Shown here: positions 15,413 through 23,139 of the stretch, piece by piece
Position numbering within the stretch: position 1 is the stretch's first letter
Layout of the letters: the number at the start of each line of letters is the position of its first letter
Assembly: GCA_035532535.1 (NCBI GenBank)
Contig: DATKQT010000003.1
Span: 21,681-85,680 of the forward strand
Length of the DNA: 64,000 nt
DNA from: Palsa-739 sp035532535
GTDB lineage: Bacteria; Actinomycetota; Thermoleophilia; Gaiellales; Gaiellaceae
Reading direction: 5' to 3'
Translations under genes and position numbers: made by a program
Notes under the pieces: generated by a model
Told to the model about the DNA's origin: nothing
Databases searched by the model: none
The model's input: only the letters and a program-made list of their open reading frames with translations

Positions 15413-15705
15413 GCCTGCACCCCGCTCAGGTCCTGCTCCGCCCGGTGATCTCCGAGAAAAGCTACGAGCAGATCACCCAGAACAAGTACACGTTCAAGGT
15501 GCACCAGGACGCGCACAAGACGCAGGTCCGGCAGGCGGTCGAGGAGCTCTTCGACGTCAAGGTCGTGGCCGTGAACATCGTCAAAGTGCAGGCGAAGCCG
15601 AAGCGGCGCGGCATCTACAAGGGCACGCGCCCCGGCTGGAAAAAGGCGATCGTCGAGCTCAAGGCCGGCGACTCGATCGAGATCTTCCAAGGAGCACAAC
15701 TGTGA
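15409..15705 (+). CDS. rplW: Ribosomal protein L23
   Basis: 98 residues. The ATG is preceded by GAGGGGAGGG and overlaps the rplD stop as ATGA. L23 sits at the tunnel exit and is the docking site for trigger factor and SRP. LLRPVISEKSYEQITQNKYTFKV and the loop KPKRRGIYKGTRPGWKKAIVEL are typical. The stop overlaps a GTG that can start rplB. Confidence 0.97.
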   Translation: MSLHPAQVLLRPVISEKSYEQITQNKYTFKVHQDAHKTQVRQAVEELFDVKVVAVNIVKVQAKPKRRGIYKGTRPGWKKAIVELKAGDSIEIFQGAQL

Positions 15706-16550
15706 TGCCGATCCGTCGCTACAAGCCGACCTCGCCGGGCCGCCGCTTCATGTCGGTGTCCACCTTCGAGGAGATCACGAAGACCGAGCCGGAGAAGAGC
15801 CTGACGACGCCGGTGCCGAAGAAGGGCGGCCGCAACAACAACGGCCGCATCACGACGCGCCATCAGGGCGGCGGCCACAAGCGGCTGTACCGCGTCATCG
15901 ACTTCAAGCGCCAGAAGGACGGCGTGCCGGCGAAGGTGGCCTCGATCGAGTACGACCCCAACCGGTCGGCGCGCATCGCGCTGCTCCACTACGCAGATGG
16001 CGCGAAGAGCTACATCCTCGCGCCCGCGCAGCTGCGCGTCGGCGCAACGGTCGAGTCCGGGGCGGCCGCCGACATCAAGGTCGGCAATGCGCTGCCGCTC
16101 GAGAACATCCCGACGGGCACGCTCGTGCACAACGTCGAGCTTCAGCCCGGCCAGGGCGCCAAGATGGCGCGCTCGGCGGGCTCGGGCATCCAGCTCGTCG
16201 CGAAGGACCAGGGTTTCGCGGTCCTGCGCCTCCCGTCGGGTGAGATGCGCCGCGTCCCGCTCGCGTGCCGCGCGACCGTCGGCCAGGTCGGCAACGTCGA
16301 CCACCAGAACATCACCGGCGGCAAAGCGGGTCGCAGCCGCTGGCGCGGCAAGCGCCCGACCGTGCGCGGCTCGGCCATGAACCCGGTCGACCATCCGCAC
16401 GGCGGCGGCGAGGGCAAGTCCAAGGGCGGCCGGCACCCGGTCACCCCGTGGGGCGTGCCGACGCTCGGCAAGCGCACGCGCCGCAAGCACAAGGAATCCG
16501 ACAAGTTGATCGTGCGCGCCAGGCGGCGCGGCAAGGAGGGTCGTCGCTAG
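15702..16550 (+). CDS. rplB: Ribosomal protein L2
   Basis: 282 residues from the GTG, or one less from the ATG next to it (GTGATGCCG); the two cannot be told apart from sequence. L2 is a primary 23S binder needed for subunit joining and peptidyl transfer. GRNNNGRITTRHQGGGHK, RSGGS-type ARSAGSGIQLVAKD and the functional loop MNPVDHPHGGGEG with its conserved His are intact. It shares one base with rpsS. Confidence 0.97.
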   Translation: MMPIRRYKPTSPGRRFMSVSTFEEITKTEPEKSLTTPVPKKGGRNNNGRITTRHQGGGHKRLYRVIDFKRQKDGVPAKVASIEYDPNRSARIALLHYADGAKSYILAPAQLRVGATVESGAAADIKVGNALPLENIPTGTLVHNVELQPGQGAKMARSAGSGIQLVAKDQGFAVLRLPSGEMRRVPLACRATVGQVGNVDHQNITGGKAGRSRWRGKRPTVRGSAMNPVDHPHGGGEGKSKGGRHPVTPWGVPTLGKRTRRKHKESDKLIVRARRRGKEGRR

Positions 16551-16831
16551 TGAGTAGATCCAGCAAGAAGGGGCCGTTCGTCGAGCAGCGCCTGCTCGAC
16601 CGCATCACGAAGATGAACGACGGCGGCCAGAAGACGATGATCCGCACCTGGTCGCGGACGTCGACGATCTTCCCGGACATGGTCGGGCACACGATCGCGG
16701 TCCACGACGGCCGCAAGCACGTGCCCGTCTTCATCTCCGAGCAGATGGTCGGCCACAAGCTGGGCGAGTTCGCGCCGACGCGGACGTTCCGCGGCCACTC
16801 GGGCGACCGCGCGGCGAAGGTGAAGCGCTAA
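16550..16831 (+). CDS. rpsS: Ribosomal protein S19
   Basis: 93 residues, GTG start that shares the last base of the rplB stop, with AAGGAGGG upstream. S19 lies in the 30S head next to S13 and contacts the A-site finger. SRSSKKGPFVEQRLLDRI, TWSRTSTIFPDMVGHTIAVHDGRKHVPVFI and GEFAPTRTFRGHSG are standard. One-base overlap with rplV. Confidence 0.97.
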   Translation: MSRSSKKGPFVEQRLLDRITKMNDGGQKTMIRTWSRTSTIFPDMVGHTIAVHDGRKHVPVFISEQMVGHKLGEFAPTRTFRGHSGDRAAKVKR

Positions 16832-17211
16832 TGGCGGCAGTCGAGGTCAAGGCACAGGAAGTTCGGGCCCAGGCGAAATGGGTGCACTCGAGCGCGCGCA
16901 AGGCGCGGCTCGTCACCGACCTCATCCGCGGGCGCTCCGTGCCCGAGGCGCGCACCATCCTCGCGTTCTCGCAGCGCGCGGTCGCAAAGGACGTCGAGAA
17001 GGTCCTGCGCTCCGCCGTCGCGAACGCGGAGTCGCGGCCGGACCTGCTCTGGAACGGCGACGACCTCGTCGTCGTCACCGCGTACGCCGACGAGGGGCCG
17101 ACGCTGAAGCGCTGGCGTGCCCGCGCCCGCGGCCGCGCGGCCAAGATCTTCAAGCGGACGTGTCACATCACCGTCGTGCTCGCTCCGGCGGATTCAACGA
17201 GGGAGAGCTAG
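16831..17211 (+). CDS. rplV: Ribosomal protein L22
   Basis: 126 residues. L22 binds 23S early in assembly and its beta-hairpin lines the exit tunnel near the macrolide site. KWVHSSARKARLVTDLIRG, VLRSAVANAE and the hairpin KRWRARARGRAAKIFKRTCHITVVL are typical. The stop shares one base with the GTG of rpsC. Confidence 0.97.
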   Translation: MAAVEVKAQEVRAQAKWVHSSARKARLVTDLIRGRSVPEARTILAFSQRAVAKDVEKVLRSAVANAESRPDLLWNGDDLVVVTAYADEGPTLKRWRARARGRAAKIFKRTCHITVVLAPADSTRES

Positions 17212-18263
17212 TGGGACAGAAGATCCATCCCGGCGGCCTGCGTGTGGGGATCATCCACCGCTGGAAGTCGAACTGGTACACGGGCAAGAAGGAGTTCCCG
17301 GCGTACCTGCTCGAGGACGTCAAGATCCGCGAGCACATCTACAAGAAGCTCGCGCACGCGGGCCTGTCGGACATCCTCATTCAGAAGGACAAGCAGCGGA
17401 TCACCGTGGACATCTTCACGGCGCGCCCCGGCATCGTCATCGGCAAGTCCGGAGTCGAGGTCGACGCGCTGCGCCGTGAGCTGCACGCGCTGACGCAGAA
17501 GAACGTCCACATCAACATCAACGAGATCAAGCGCCCCGAGCTGGACGCGAAGCTCGTCGCGCAGTCGATCGCCGAGCAGCTGTCGAACCGTGTCGCCTTC
17601 CGGCGCGCGATGAAGCGCGCGCTCGCATCCGCGAGCCGCTCCGGCGCGGCCGGCGTGAAGATCCAGTGCTCCGGACGCCTTGGCGGCGGCGAGATGAGCC
17701 GGCGCGAGACCTACAGCGAGGGACGCGTGCCGCTGCACACGATCCGCGCCGACATCGACTACGGCTTCGTCGAGGCCAAGACGACGTACGGCCGCATCGG
17801 CGTGAAGGTCTGGATCAACAAGGGCGAGATCATGCCCGAGGGCTACGAAGGCATCTCGGTCGGCGACCAGCGCCTGGGCGACCAGGACACGAAGCGCCGG
17901 CGCGGCGGCGCCGTCGAAGGGCTCGGCGCCTCCCGTGAGAGCGGCCGCGGTCGCGGTCCGGACCGCGAGGGCCTCGGCCCCGTGCGGCCCGGTCGGCGGC
18001 GCGGCGCAGGTGGCGGTCCCGGCGGCGCCGGCGGTGGCCGGCCCGGCCAGCGTCGCGGCCCCGGCGCGGGTGCACGCCCGGCCGGCGGCGGCGGAGGTCG
18101 GCCGCGTCGCGATCCGCAGACGGAGGCTCCCGCGGCACCTGCAGAGGAGACGCCGAAGCCCGTGAATGAGGCACCGCCTGTGGAGACGTCGCCGGAAACG
18201 CCGGCCACTCCTCCCGCGGCCGAGAAGCCGAAGCGGGCGCCGAGAAAGCCGAAGGAGTCGTAA
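17211..18263 (+). CDS. rpsC: Ribosomal protein S3 with long Gly/Arg and Pro/Glu C-terminal extension
   Basis: 350 residues, against roughly 210-280 in most bacteria. GTG start shared with the rplV stop. The S3 core (about 1-215) has the N-terminal GQKIHPGGLRVGI, the KH domain with GKSG (PGIVIGKSGVEVD), and the C-terminal domain GRLGGGEMSRRETYSEGRVPLHTIRADIDYG. S3 forms the mRNA entry pore and contributes helicase activity. After VGDQRLGD the chain becomes low-complexity: about residues 220-300 are Gly/Arg-rich, resembling RGG-type RNA-binding tails, and 300-350 are Pro/Glu/Ala-rich with a basic end (KRAPRKPKES). rplP follows after three bases. Confidence 0.96.
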   Translation: MGQKIHPGGLRVGIIHRWKSNWYTGKKEFPAYLLEDVKIREHIYKKLAHAGLSDILIQKDKQRITVDIFTARPGIVIGKSGVEVDALRRELHALTQKNVHININEIKRPELDAKLVAQSIAEQLSNRVAFRRAMKRALASASRSGAAGVKIQCSGRLGGGEMSRRETYSEGRVPLHTIRADIDYGFVEAKTTYGRIGVKVWINKGEIMPEGYEGISVGDQRLGDQDTKRRRGGAVEGLGASRESGRGRGPDREGLGPVRPGRRRGAGGGPGGAGGGRPGQRRGPGAGARPAGGGGGRPRRDPQTEAPAAPAEETPKPVNEAPPVETSPETPATPPAAEKPKRAPRKPKES

Positions 18264-18266
18264 GCC

Positions 18267-18689
18267 ATGTTGATGCCGAAGAAGACGAAGTTCCGCAAGG
18301 TCCATCGCGGCCGCCGGCGCGGCGAGACGAAGGGCCAGTCGACCGTGCAGTTCGGCGACTACGGGCTCAAGGCGATCGAGCGGGGCTGGATCACGAACCG
18401 CCAGATCGAGGCGGCTCGTATCGCCATGACGCGCAAGATCAAGCGCGGCGGCAAGGTCTGGATCAACGTCTTCCCGGACAAGTCGTACACGAAGAAGCCG
18501 GCCGAGACCCGCATGGGCTCGGGGAAGGGGTCGCCCGAAGGCTGGGTGGCCGTGATCAAGCCCGGCCGCGTCATGTTCGAGCTGGCCGGCGTCCCGGAGC
18601 CCCTGGCAAAGGACGCGCTGAAGCTCGCAGGGCAGAAGTTGTCCATCAAGTCGAAGATCGTGAAACGGGAGGCCGAGCTCTTTGACTAG
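18267..18689 (+). CDS. rplP: Ribosomal protein L16
   Basis: 140 residues from ATG at 18267 (MLMPKKTKFRKVHRGRRRG); a start at the second Met would also be in frame. L16 organises the A-site tRNA elbow region of the 50S. GWITNRQIEAARIAMTRKI, VWINVFPDKSYTKKPAETRMGSGKG and the C-terminal KSKIVKREAE are typical. Its end overlaps rpmC by eight bases. Confidence 0.97.
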   Translation: MLMPKKTKFRKVHRGRRRGETKGQSTVQFGDYGLKAIERGWITNRQIEAARIAMTRKIKRGGKVWINVFPDKSYTKKPAETRMGSGKGSPEGWVAVIKPGRVMFELAGVPEPLAKDALKLAGQKLSIKSKIVKREAELFD

Positions 18690-18888
18690 GCCGAGCGAAT
18701 TGAGAGACCTGACCGACGACGAGCTGGAGCACCGCCTCGTCGAGCGGCGTCAGGAGCTGTTCAACCTCCGCTTCCAGTCGGTGACCGGCGCGCTCGAGAA
18801 CAACGCGCGGCTGAAGCTGACCAAGCGCGAGATCGCGCGCATCCTCACGGTCGTGAACGAGCGCGAGTCCGAGAAGGGAACGTCATGA
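18682..18888 (+). CDS. rpmC: Ribosomal protein L29
   Basis: 68 residues from a TTG inside the end of rplP. L29 is a two-helix protein at the tunnel exit next to L23. RDLTDDELEHRLVERRQELFNLRFQ and the second helix LKLTKREIARILTVVNERE are the family signature. The stop overlaps the rpsQ ATG as ATGA. Confidence 0.95.
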   Translation: MTRPSELRDLTDDELEHRLVERRQELFNLRFQSVTGALENNARLKLTKREIARILTVVNERESEKGTS

Positions 18889-19454
18889 GCGAAGAAACCG
18901 AAAAGACTGAGATCGAGGAGACTCCGGCTGCGCCGGAGTCGGGTGTTGACACCGGGGAGGCCGAGGCACCCGCGGAGGAAGCTCCTGCGGCAGAAGAAGG
19001 GTCGGCCGCTGACGCGGCCGAGGATCTCGGCTCGTCCAACCCCACGCCTGCGGATTCGGAGCCGGCAGCTCCGCCTGCGCAGTCGCAGCCGAAGAAGAAG
19101 CGCAAGCATGTTCCGCGCATCGAACGCCCCAAGAAGGGGCGGCGCGTGCACGTGCCCGCGGCCGAGCGCAAGCCGATCGTCCGCCTGCCGAAGCCCGAGC
19201 ACGATCGCGGGCGCAGCCAGGAGCGCCGCGGCGTCGTCGTGTCGAACGCGATGGACAAGACCATCGTCGTGAAGGTGGACGTGATCAAGTCGCACCCGCG
19301 GTACAAGAAGGTCGTGCGGCGCTCGGTCAAGTTCCATGCCCACGACGAGCAGAACTCCGCCAACGTCGGTGACGTCGTGCGCATCGTCGAGACGCGTCCG
19401 CTGTCGGCGACCAAACGCTGGCGGCTCGCCGAGATCGTCGAGGCGGCGAAGTGA
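18885..19454 (+). CDS. rpsQ: Ribosomal protein S17 with acidic N-terminal extension
   Basis: 189 residues; S17 is normally about 80-90. The S17 OB fold occupies about residues 110-189 (ERRGVVVSNAMDKTIVVKVDV, HPRYKKVVRRSVKFHAHDE, GDVVRIVETRPLSATKRWRL). Before it lie about 68 residues rich in Glu, Ala and Pro and then about 40 basic residues (PKKKRKHVPRIERPKKGRR). The long start is supported because the ATG overlaps the rpmC stop as ATGA with GAGAAGGG upstream, and I see no equally good start near the core. S17 binds 16S helix 11 early in 30S assembly. The role of the acidic-basic extension is unknown. It overlaps rplN by four bases. Confidence 0.93.
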   Translation: MSEETEKTEIEETPAAPESGVDTGEAEAPAEEAPAAEEGSAADAAEDLGSSNPTPADSEPAAPPAQSQPKKKRKHVPRIERPKKGRRVHVPAAERKPIVRLPKPEHDRGRSQERRGVVVSNAMDKTIVVKVDVIKSHPRYKKVVRRSVKFHAHDEQNSANVGDVVRIVETRPLSATKRWRLAEIVEAAK

Positions 19455-19819
19455 TCCAGCAGGAATCCCGCCTGAAGGTGGCCGATAACACCGGCGCCCG
19501 CGAGCTCCTGTGCATCCGCGTGATGGGCGGTCACCACCGCCGCTACGCGCGAGTGGGCGACATCATCGTCGGCACCGTCAAGACGGCGACGCCGCAGGGT
19601 GCCGTCAAGAAGGGCGAGGTCGTTCGCGCCGTCGTCGTTCGGACGCGCAAGCCGTTCGGCCGCGTCGACGGCACCACGATCGCGTTCGACGAGAACGCCG
19701 CCGTGATCATCGACGCGCAGCGCAACCCGCGCGGCACGCGCATCTTCGGGCCGGTCGCCCGCGAGCTGCGCGAGAAGAACTTCATGAAGATCGTTTCGCT
19801 CGCCCCGGAGGTGTTGTAG
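19451..19819 (+). CDS. rplN: Ribosomal protein L14
   Basis: 122 residues, normal length, GTG start overlapping the rpsQ stop (GTGA). L14 forms intersubunit bridge B8 and is the docking site of the silencing factor RsfS, whose gene is at 62.4 kb. MIQQESRLKVADNTGARELLCIRVMGG, the loop KTATPQGAVKKGEVVRAVVVR and GTRIFGPVARELRE are standard. Confidence 0.97.
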   Translation: MIQQESRLKVADNTGARELLCIRVMGGHHRRYARVGDIIVGTVKTATPQGAVKKGEVVRAVVVRTRKPFGRVDGTTIAFDENAAVIIDAQRNPRGTRIFGPVARELREKNFMKIVSLAPEVL

Positions 19820-20194
19820 ATGGCCCAGACGATGAAGATCCGCCAGGGCGACATCGTCCACGTGATTCGCGGCAAGGACCGTGGCAAGGAAGGCCGCGTC
19901 ATCGCCTCCATGCCGAAGGACGGCCGCGTGCTCGTCGAGAACATCAACATGGTCAAGCGGCACCAGCGACCGCGGCCGATCCAGAACTCGAGCCGCATGG
20001 GCGGCCCGTCGATCGTCCCGGGCGGGATCATCGAGAAGTCGGCGCCGCTTCCGGTGTCGAACGTGATGATCGTGTGCCCGACGTGCAGGAAGCCGACCCG
20101 CGTCGGCACCGTCATGAAGACCGTGAAGGACAAGACGGTCCGCATCCGCGTGTGCAAGAACGACGGCTGCGGCCAGGAGATCGACAAGACATGA
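19820..20194 (+). CDS. rplX: Ribosomal protein L24
   Basis: 124 residues, starting at the base after the rplN stop. L24 initiates 50S assembly. The KOW motif (QGDIVHVIRGKDRGKEGRVIA) is followed by NMVKRHQRP and GGIIEKSAPLPVSNVMIV. The C-terminal half carries a four-cysteine zinc ribbon (CPTCRKPTRVG ... CKNDGC), as in the longer L24 variants. The last codon overlaps the rplE ATG. Confidence 0.96.
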   Translation: MAQTMKIRQGDIVHVIRGKDRGKEGRVIASMPKDGRVLVENINMVKRHQRPRPIQNSSRMGGPSIVPGGIIEKSAPLPVSNVMIVCPTCRKPTRVGTVMKTVKDKTVRIRVCKNDGCGQEIDKT

Positions 20195-20772
20195 GCGCAG
20201 CCGCGACCGACACGTATACGCCGCGCCTGAAGGTGCGGTTCGAGAGCGAGATTCGCCCGCAGCTCAAGGACGAGCTCGGCCTCGACTCGGTCATGCAAGT
20301 CCCGCGCCTCGAGAAGATCACGCTCAACATGGGTGTGGGCGAGGCGAAGACCGACGCGAAGCAGATGGACTCCGCCGTCGAGGAGCTGACGACGATCGCA
20401 GGCCAGCGCGCCCAGGTACGCCGCGCGCGGAAGTCGATCGCGCAGTTCAAGGTGCGCGAGGGCATGCCGGTCGGCGCGAAGGTCACGCTCCGCGGCGCGC
20501 GCATGTACGAGTTCCTCGACCGGCTGATCTCCATCGCGCTGCCGCGCATCCGTGACTTCCGCGGCCTCAACCCCGGCTCGTTCGACGGGCGCGGCAACTA
20601 CTCGCTCGGCGTGCGCGAGCAGATCATCTTCCCCGAGATCAACTACGACGACATCCAGCAGGTACGCGGCCTCGACGTGACGATCACGACCAGCGCCGAG
20701 ACCGATGAACACGCTCGCGCCCTACTGCAGGCCCTCGGCCTGCCGTTCGGCGAAGGGCCAAGGAGGGACTAA
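20191..20772 (+). CDS. rplE: Ribosomal protein L5
   Basis: 193 residues; the ATG overlaps the rplX stop (ATGA). L5 belongs to the 5S rRNA complex and contacts P-site tRNA and S13. VPRLEKITLNMGVGEA, RKSIAQFKVREGMPVGAKVTLRG, the RIRDFRGLN loop and GNYSLGVREQIIFPEI are diagnostic. The ATG rather than the much longer upstream frame is chosen by homology and by the overlap. Confidence 0.97.
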   Translation: MSAAATDTYTPRLKVRFESEIRPQLKDELGLDSVMQVPRLEKITLNMGVGEAKTDAKQMDSAVEELTTIAGQRAQVRRARKSIAQFKVREGMPVGAKVTLRGARMYEFLDRLISIALPRIRDFRGLNPGSFDGRGNYSLGVREQIIFPEINYDDIQQVRGLDVTITTSAETDEHARALLQALGLPFGEGPRRD

Positions 20773-20958
20773 GTGGCAAAAACGAGCCTCGTCGTCAAGC
20801 AGAAGCGTCCGCAGAAGTACCGGGTGCGCAACTACTCGCGCTGCAACAAATGTGGACGTCCGCGCGCGGTGTTCCGCAAGTTCGGGCTCTGCCGCATCTG
20901 CCTGCGCGACCTCGCACATCAGGGCGCGATCCCCGGCATGACGAAATCGAGCTGGTGA
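20773..20958 (+). CDS. rpsN: Ribosomal protein S14, zinc-binding type
   Basis: 61 residues, GTG start adjacent to the rplE stop. This is the short zinc-containing S14 with two CxxC pairs (CNKCGRP and CRICLRD). S14 completes the 30S head near S3 and S10. No second, zinc-free S14 is seen in this window. Confidence 0.97.
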   Translation: MAKTSLVVKQKRPQKYRVRNYSRCNKCGRPRAVFRKFGLCRICLRDLAHQGAIPGMTKSSW

Positions 20959-20962
20959 CCCG

Positions 20963-21358
20963 ATGCTGACCGATCCGATCGCCGACATGCTCACGCGCAT
21001 CCGGAACGCCAACAAGGCGCTCCACGACAAGGCAGTGATGCCGAGCTCGCGCATGAAGGTGGAGATCGCCCGCCTCCTGAAGGAGGAGGGTTACATCCGG
21101 GACTATCACGTCGAGAAGGGCGAATCCTTCGATACCCTGGTCGTCGACCTCAAGTTCGGCCGGAATCGCGAGCGGGTCATCTCGGGCCTGAAGCGCATCT
21201 CCAAGCCGGGTCGCCGGGTCTACGCGCGGAAGGATCGTCTCCCGCGCGTGCTGGGCGGGATGGGTGTCGCGATCCTGTCCACGTCCTCCGGGCTCGTCAC
21301 GAGCCGGACCGCGCAGGAGCGCGGGATCGGTGGCGAGGTCGTCTGCTTCATCTGGTGA
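20963..21358 (+). CDS. rpsH: Ribosomal protein S8
   Basis: 131 residues. S8 binds 16S helix 21 and in E. coli represses the spc operon. DPIADMLTRIRNANKA, SSRMKVEIARLLKEEGYI, and the C-terminal GLVTSRTAQERGIGGEVVCFIW are all standard. It starts four bases after rpsN and ends four bases before rplF. Confidence 0.97.
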   Translation: MLTDPIADMLTRIRNANKALHDKAVMPSSRMKVEIARLLKEEGYIRDYHVEKGESFDTLVVDLKFGRNRERVISGLKRISKPGRRVYARKDRLPRVLGGMGVAILSTSSGLVTSRTAQERGIGGEVVCFIW

Positions 21359-21362
21359 GCGA

Positions 21363-21896
21363 ATGAGCCGAATCGGAAAAAAGCCCATCGAGATCCCCTC
21401 CGGCGTCACCGTCTCGGTGGAGCCTGGGCGCGTGGCCGTCACCGGCCCGCTCGGAACCCTGCAGCAGCAGGTTCCGCTGCGCATGGCGATCGCGCAGGAG
21501 GAGGACACGGTTGTCGTCACGCGGCCGACGGAGCGCGGCGAGGACCGCTCGCTGCACGGCCTGACGCGCACGCTCGTCGCGAACATGGTCGAGGGCGTGA
21601 CGAAGGGCTTCGAGAAGCGCCTGGAGATCCAGGGCGTCGGCTATCGCGCCGCGCTCAAGGGCAACGACCTGGAGCTTCAGGTCGGCTACTCGCATCCCGT
21701 CACGATCAAGCCGCGGACGGGCATCACCTTCGAGGTTCCGGTGCCGACGCAGGTGGTCGTGAAAGGCACCGACAAGCAACAGGTCGGCCAGACGGCCGCC
21801 GAGATTCGCAAGGTTCGCCCGCCGGAGCCCTACAAGGGCAAGGGCATTCGCTATGAGGGCGAGTACGTGCGTAGGAAGGTGGGCAAGCGTGCCTAG
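21363..21896 (+). CDS. rplF: Ribosomal protein L6
   Basis: 177 residues from ATG (MSRIGKKPIEIPSGVTV), the family N-terminus. L6 lies near the sarcin-ricin loop. Two repeated domains are visible; the second has GFEKRLEIQGVGYRA and the terminal KIRKVRPPEPYKGKGIRYEGEYVRRKVGK. The last eight bases overlap the start of rplR. Confidence 0.97.
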   Translation: MSRIGKKPIEIPSGVTVSVEPGRVAVTGPLGTLQQQVPLRMAIAQEEDTVVVTRPTERGEDRSLHGLTRTLVANMVEGVTKGFEKRLEIQGVGYRAALKGNDLELQVGYSHPVTIKPRTGITFEVPVPTQVVVKGTDKQQVGQTAAEIRKVRPPEPYKGKGIRYEGEYVRRKVGKRA

Positions 21897-22245
21897 CTTG
21901 ACGGTCAGGGAAGGACGCCTGCGGCGTCACAAGCGTGTGCGCGGCAGGGTGAACGGCTCGCCGCAGCGGCCGCGTCTCGTGGTCTTCCGGTCGAACCGGG
22001 GCATCGAGGCGCAGCTCGTCGACGATCTCACCGGCAAGACGCTCGCGGCCGCGTCCTGGATCGCGCTGAAGAAGTCGTTCAAGGGCGACAAGAGCGAGCA
22101 GGCGGCGGAGGTCGGCAAGCAGCTCGCCGCAGCCGCGAAGAAGGCCGGGATCGAGGCGTGCGTCTTCGACCGCGCCGGCTACCTGTACCACGGACGTGTC
22201 AAGGCGCTCGCCGACGGCGCGCGCAAGGGAGGACTGAACTTCTGA
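21889..22245 (+). CDS. rplR: Ribosomal protein L18
   Basis: 118 residues from a GTG inside the end of rplF. A TTG three codons later is an alternative. L18 carries 5S rRNA into the 50S with L5. RLRRHKRVRGRVNGSPQRPRLVVFRSNR and the C-terminal CVFDRAGYLYHGRVKALADGARKGGL are diagnostic. The last base of the stop is the A of the rpsE ATG. Confidence 0.95.
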   Translation: MPSLTVREGRLRRHKRVRGRVNGSPQRPRLVVFRSNRGIEAQLVDDLTGKTLAAASWIALKKSFKGDKSEQAAEVGKQLAAAAKKAGIEACVFDRAGYLYHGRVKALADGARKGGLNF

Positions 22246-22958
22246 TGTCTGTCGACTTTTCGGAGACCCGCGAGCTCAAGGAGCGCGTGGTCGAGATCAA
22301 CCGCGTCGCCAAGGTGGTCAAGGGCGGACGCCGGTTCTCGTTCACCGCGCTCGTCGTCGTCGGGGACGAGGTCGACCGCGTCGGCGTCGGCTACGGCAAG
22401 GCGCGCGAGGTGCCGCTCGCGATCACGAAGGCGGTCGAGGACGCGAAGAAGAACCTGTTCACGGTGCCGAAGCACGGCTCGACGATCACCCACGAAGTGC
22501 TCGGCCGCTTCGACGCCGCCCGGGTCATGCTCCGCCCGGCCTCCGACGGCACCGGCGTCATCGCCGGCGGCGGTGTCCGCGCGGTGCTCGAGCTCGCGGG
22601 CGTGCGCAACGTGCTCGCCAAGAGCCTCGGTACGACCAACCCGATCAACATGGCGAAGGCGACGATCGTGGCCCTCAAGGAGCTTCGCCGCCCGGAGGAC
22701 GTGGCGCGGATCCGCGGCAAGCAGATCAGCGAGGTCCTCCCGCTGCCGGCCATCGCCAAGCAGCCGAAGGAGCCCGTTGTCGCCGTGACGCCTCCGCCTG
22801 CGCCGCCCGTCGCCATCGTGGAGGAGCCCGTCGCGGTCGCAGAGCCGGAGCCCGAGCCCGAGGTCGCGGAAGCGCCCGAGCCGGTCGCAGAGGCGCCTGC
22901 CCCCGTCGTCGAGGAGAAGCCGAAGCGGCGCTCCATCCGGAAGAAGAAGGACGCGTAA
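22245..22958 (+). CDS. rpsE: Ribosomal protein S5 with Pro/Glu-rich C-terminal tail
   Basis: 237 residues; typical S5 is about 165-200. The dsRBD-like N-terminal domain (ELKERVVEINRVAKVVKGGRRFSFTALVVVGD) and the C-terminal domain (GVIAGGGVRAVLELAGVRNVLAKSLG, NPINMAKATIVALKEL) end by about residue 168. The remainder alternates Pro, Val, Ala and Glu (PEPEPEVAEAPEP) and closes with a basic stretch (KPKRRSIRKKKDA). S5 controls mRNA entry and decoding fidelity. rpmD starts one base after the stop. Confidence 0.96.
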   Translation: MSVDFSETRELKERVVEINRVAKVVKGGRRFSFTALVVVGDEVDRVGVGYGKAREVPLAITKAVEDAKKNLFTVPKHGSTITHEVLGRFDAARVMLRPASDGTGVIAGGGVRAVLELAGVRNVLAKSLGTTNPINMAKATIVALKELRRPEDVARIRGKQISEVLPLPAIAKQPKEPVVAVTPPPAPPVAIVEEPVAVAEPEPEPEVAEAPEPVAEAPAPVVEEKPKRRSIRKKKDA

Positions 22959-22959
22959 G

Positions 22960-23139
22960 TTGGCCAAGGTCAGGATCACGCAGATCAAGTCCCAGATCGG
23001 GCAGAGCGAGCGCCACCGAGGCACCCTGCGGGCGCTCGGCCTGGGCCGGATCGGCAACACGCGCGAGCACGACGAGAGCCCGGTGCTTGCAGGCATGCTC
23101 CGGAAGGTGGCGCATCTCGTGAAGGTGGACCAGAGCTGA
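22960..23139 (+). CDS. rpmD: Ribosomal protein L30
   Basis: A 59-residue gene from TTG at 22960, filling the gap between rpsE and rplO exactly. The protein begins AKVRITQIKSQIGQSERHRG and continues with TLRALGLGRIGNTREHDE and GMLRKVAHLVKV, the complete L30 signature. The stop shares its A with the rplO ATG. Confidence 0.96.
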   Translation: MAKVRITQIKSQIGQSERHRGTLRALGLGRIGNTREHDESPVLAGMLRKVAHLVKVDQS

